Part shown: piece by piece, positions 61,775 to 64,000 of the stretch
Layout of the letters: each line of letters starts with the position of its first letter
Position numbering within the stretch: position 1 is the stretch's first letter
Assembly: GCF_964332355.1 (NCBI RefSeq)
Contig: NZ_OZ201293.1
Coordinates: 2,728,001 to 2,792,000, forward strand
Source: Imbroritus primus
Lineage (GTDB): Bacteria; Pseudomonadota; Gammaproteobacteria; Burkholderiales; Burkholderiaceae
DNA: 64,000 nt
Direction: 5' to 3'
Notes under the pieces: model-generated
The model's input: only the letters and a program-made list of their open reading frames with translations
What the model was told of the DNA's origin: nothing
Databases searched by the model: none
Program-made: the position numbers and the translations under genes

Positions 61775-63577
61775 ATGACATCGATGCTCATCAACCGGGA
61801 AGACCTCGACTTCCTGCTGTTCGACCTCGTGCAGGCCGAGACCCTGGTCACGCGTGACCGCTACGCTGAACACTCCGCCGACACCTTCCGCGCCATCATC
61901 GAGGCCGCGCACACGCTGGCCGAGGAAAAATTCGCGCCGCACAACCGCAAGGCGGACGAGAACGAACCGACCTTTGATGGCGAGCGCGTGCATATGATTC
62001 CGGAAGTCGCCGAGGCGGTGAAAGCCTTTGCGGACGGTGGCTTCATGGCCGCGCCGCACGACGAGGAATGGGGCGGCATGCAGTTGCCGATCACCATCAA
62101 CCAGGCCTGTCTCGCGTTGTTCCGCGCCGCCAATGTCGGTTCGTCAGCGTACTCATTCCTGACCTCGGCCAATGCCAACCTGATCCGCGCGTTCGGCACG
62201 GAGAGCCAAAAGCAGCGCTTCCTCCCGCCGATGTTCGAAGGCCGCTGGTTCGGCACGATGGCCCTGACCGAGCCGCACGCCGGCTCGTCGGTGCCCGACA
62301 TCCGCACCACCGCCACGCCGGTGGGAGACGGCACCTACCGCATCAAGGGCAACAAGATCTTCATCTCGGGCGGCGATCACGAGCTGGGCGAGAACATCGT
62401 GCATCTCGTGCTGGCCCGCCTGCCCGGCGCCCCGGCCGGCGCGCGCGGCATCTCGCTGTTCCTCGTGCCGAAGTTCCGCGTGGATGCCGACGGCAAGCCG
62501 GGTGCGCGCAACGACGTCGCGCTGGCTGGCCTGATCCACAAGATGGGATATCGCGGCACCACCTCGACCATGCTCAACTTCGGCGAGAACGATGACTGCA
62601 TCGGCGAGCTGATCGGCGAGGAAAACCGCGGCCTCACCTGCATGTTCCACATGATGAACGAGGCGCGCATTGGCGTTGGCATGGGCGGCACGATGCTCGC
62701 CTATACAGCTTACCTGCACGCCGCCGAGTACGCCCGGACACGCGCGCAAGGCCGCCCCATCGAAGCCAAGGATCCGACTGCACCGCAGGTGCCGATCATC
62801 GAGCACGCCGATGTGCGCCGCATGCTGCTGATCCAGAAATCCTATGTGGAAGGCGCGCTCGGCCTGTGCTTCTATGCCGCCCGCCTGGCCGACGATGCCC
62901 GGACCGCGCCCGATGCGGCGGAACGTGCGGATGCCGAGCAATTGCTGGCCCTGCTGACCCCCATCGTCAAATCGTGGCCCGCGCAGTTCTGCCTGGAAGC
63001 CAACCACCTCGCCATCCAGATTCATGGCGGCTACGGCTACACACGCGAATATCCGGTGGAACAGTTCTACCGCGACAACCGCCTCAACGCGCTGCACGAA
63101 GGCACGCACGGCATCCAGGGCATCGACCTGCTGGGCCGCAAGGTCGCGCTCGAAGACGGCGCGGTGCTCGCACTGCTGCGCAGGCGCATTGCCGCCACCG
63201 CCGACAGCGCGCGCGCCTGCGGCAATGCCGAACTGGCCAGCCACGCCGACGCCCTGCAAGCCGAGTGGGACACCATTGCCGAGACCACCACGCAGCTGCG
63301 CGCCGTCACGAAGGAAGACATCCGCCGTGGCCTGGCGAATGCCAGCCTGTATCTCGACATGTTCGGTCACGGCGTGATCGCCTGGATCTGGCTGCAGCAG
63401 GCGGTTGCCGCGCACCAGGCGCAGCAGGCCGGCACGCGCAGCGCGGCCTTCTGCGCTGGCAAGCTGGCTGCCGCACGCTGGTTCTTCAACTGCGAGCTGC
63501 CGAAGGCCGGTCCCCAACATGCACTGCTGCGCCGGCTCGATGCCACGGCGCTTGACGCGCAGGCCGACTGGTTCTGA
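61775..63577 (+). CDS. Acyl-CoA dehydrogenase, 600-residue type with C-terminal domain
   Basis: A 600-residue FAD enzyme. Middle region has FGTMALTEPHAGSSVPDIRT (FAD/acyl-CoA contact) and GYRGTTSTMLNFGEN; ANHLAIQIHGGYGYTREYPV and QFYRDNRLNALHEGTHGIQG supply the catalytic base and the flavin-binding end. The extra C-terminal 130 residues place it among the longer dehydrogenases with the Acyl-CoA_dh_C domain, as in DmdC-like enzymes, so the substrate may be a branched, aromatic or methylthio acyl-CoA. The ATG at 61775 starts the family N-terminus. It is divergent from the FadB-like gene under the mirrored operators. Confidence 0.93.
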   Translation: MTSMLINREDLDFLLFDLVQAETLVTRDRYAEHSADTFRAIIEAAHTLAEEKFAPHNRKADENEPTFDGERVHMIPEVAEAVKAFADGGFMAAPHDEEWGGMQLPITINQACLALFRAANVGSSAYSFLTSANANLIRAFGTESQKQRFLPPMFEGRWFGTMALTEPHAGSSVPDIRTTATPVGDGTYRIKGNKIFISGGDHELGENIVHLVLARLPGAPAGARGISLFLVPKFRVDADGKPGARNDVALAGLIHKMGYRGTTSTMLNFGENDDCIGELIGEENRGLTCMFHMMNEARIGVGMGGTMLAYTAYLHAAEYARTRAQGRPIEAKDPTAPQVPIIEHADVRRMLLIQKSYVEGALGLCFYAARLADDARTAPDAAERADAEQLLALLTPIVKSWPAQFCLEANHLAIQIHGGYGYTREYPVEQFYRDNRLNALHEGTHGIQGIDLLGRKVALEDGAVLALLRRRIAATADSARACGNAELASHADALQAEWDTIAETTTQLRAVTKEDIRRGLANASLYLDMFGHGVIAWIWLQQAVAAHQAQQAGTRSAAFCAGKLAAARWFFNCELPKAGPQHALLRRLDATALDAQADWF

Positions 63578-63763
63578 GCGGCCGCGATGACAACAGGTGG
63601 CGCTGGCACGGCACACGGATGCGCAGACACATCAGCACTTCGCACGGTGCCAGACGCCCCGGCAACGAGACAACACACAGGCGTGGCTCATCCTGCCCAG
63701 CCCGGCTTCCTGATGGCAGCCGCGCTGAGGATGGCCACTCCCTCAACGACCTATCCGACCAAG

Positions 63764-64000
63764 ATGAGTACTCAAGATCTTCTCCAAGGCCTGCCTGAAC
63801 GGCTGCATGAAACCATCGCCGAATGGGTGAGCAAGCAGCCCGATGCACTCGCCGTCGAGGATGACCTCACCGCGCTGAGCTACGGACAGTTCGATGCCGC
63901 CACCATCGCCGCCGCACAAAAGCTGACCGAACTGGGCGTGCGCGCCGGCGACCGCGTTATCTTCGTGGCCGAGAATTGCGTGGCGCTCGCGGTGCTGTTC
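63764..64000 (+). CDS. AMP-dependent acyl-CoA synthetase (5' part)
   Basis: The first 79 codons of a ligase run off the right edge. Visible: LPERLHETIAEWVSKQPDAL, then LSYGQFDAA and GVRAGDRVIFVAENCVALAV, the typical N-terminal AMP-binding (ANL) region. The ATP/AMP motif lies outside the window. In-frame ATG codons at 63731, 63713 and 63587 are alternatives; I chose 63764 as the latest. It is co-oriented with the acyl-CoA dehydrogenase and would activate the acid that the cluster oxidises. Confidence 0.85.
   Translation, partial: MSTQDLLQGLPERLHETIAEWVSKQPDALAVEDDLTALSYGQFDAATIAAAQKLTELGVRAGDRVIFVAENCVALAVLF

Noticed and set aside
61700..61775. A specific -35/-10 pair for the acyl-CoA dehydrogenase
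   Set aside because: Several AT-rich hexamers overlap the operator, but none has proper spacing with a good partner.

Overview
The window is a 64 kb piece of a high-GC betaproteobacterial chromosome. It most resembles Burkholderiales, probably Alcaligenaceae (Bordetella/Achromobacter/Pigmentiphaga-like). The basis is the gene order mltA-apaG-rpe-gph-trpEGDC-ung and hemA-prfA-prmC-grxD-ubiX, a Bug-type (TctC) solute receptor, and a 16S gene whose regions read like that group. The genus is inferred from recall, not from a search.

Layout. 1-2941 (-): four-gene dipeptide/oligopeptide ABC transporter operon running off the left edge, divergent from an M20 amidohydrolase (3144-4337). 4386-5159 (-): DUF3047 lipoprotein. 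5602-11138 (-): complete rRNA operon (promoter, boxA, 16S, tRNA-Ile, tRNA-Ala, boxA, 23S, 5S, terminator) with both RNase III processing stems visible. 11432-13973: enoyl-CoA hydratase, mltA, a small membrane ORF and apaG. 14193-21364 (+): rpe-gph, a trp leader peptide, trpE-G-D-C, a CYTH-domain protein and ung, mostly with ATGA/TGATG overlaps. 21430-27681 (-): UbiH-type monooxygenase, DsbC, M61 peptidase and FUSC membrane protein. 27772-28866: ychF.

28997-32905 is a decayed integrative element. It holds a frameshifted P4-type integrase, a fragment of a type I restriction HsdR subunit, a 3'-truncated second integrase, about 400 bp of densely hairpinned non-coding DNA, and a STY4528-type island replication gene split by an amber codon. 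Paired GGGGGTAC repeats lie at both ends. This accessory block is the least explained part of the window.

33222-41151: GlsB-type membrane protein, orphan OmpR-family regulator, hemA, prfA, Ala-rich lipoprotein, prmC, grxD, ubiX and several small envelope proteins. 41573-47983: opgG-opgH for osmoregulated periplasmic glucans, converging on a CHASE2 histidine kinase. 48352-50863: a BigR-type sulfide/persulfide module (ArsR repressor, two YeeE/YedE half-transporters, DUF442 sulfurtransferase-like protein, divergent metallo-beta-lactamase persulfide dioxygenase-like protein) with overlapping divergent promoters and operator palindromes.

50934-57103: methyltransferase, rnk with a coupled 24-codon membrane ORF, gdhA, a GGDEF diguanylate cyclase and a YgjP-like metallopeptidase. 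57169-64000: Bug receptor, thiolase, FadB-type bifunctional protein, acyl-CoA dehydrogenase and the start of an AMP-dependent acyl-CoA synthetase. This is a fatty-acid or aryl/acyl-acid beta-oxidation cluster, with a mirrored pair of composite palindromic operators between the divergent fadB-like and acyl-CoA dehydrogenase genes.

Most of the window is ordinary core genome. Novelty is concentrated in the decayed element, the regulatory palindromes, the trp leader and the very small ORFs.
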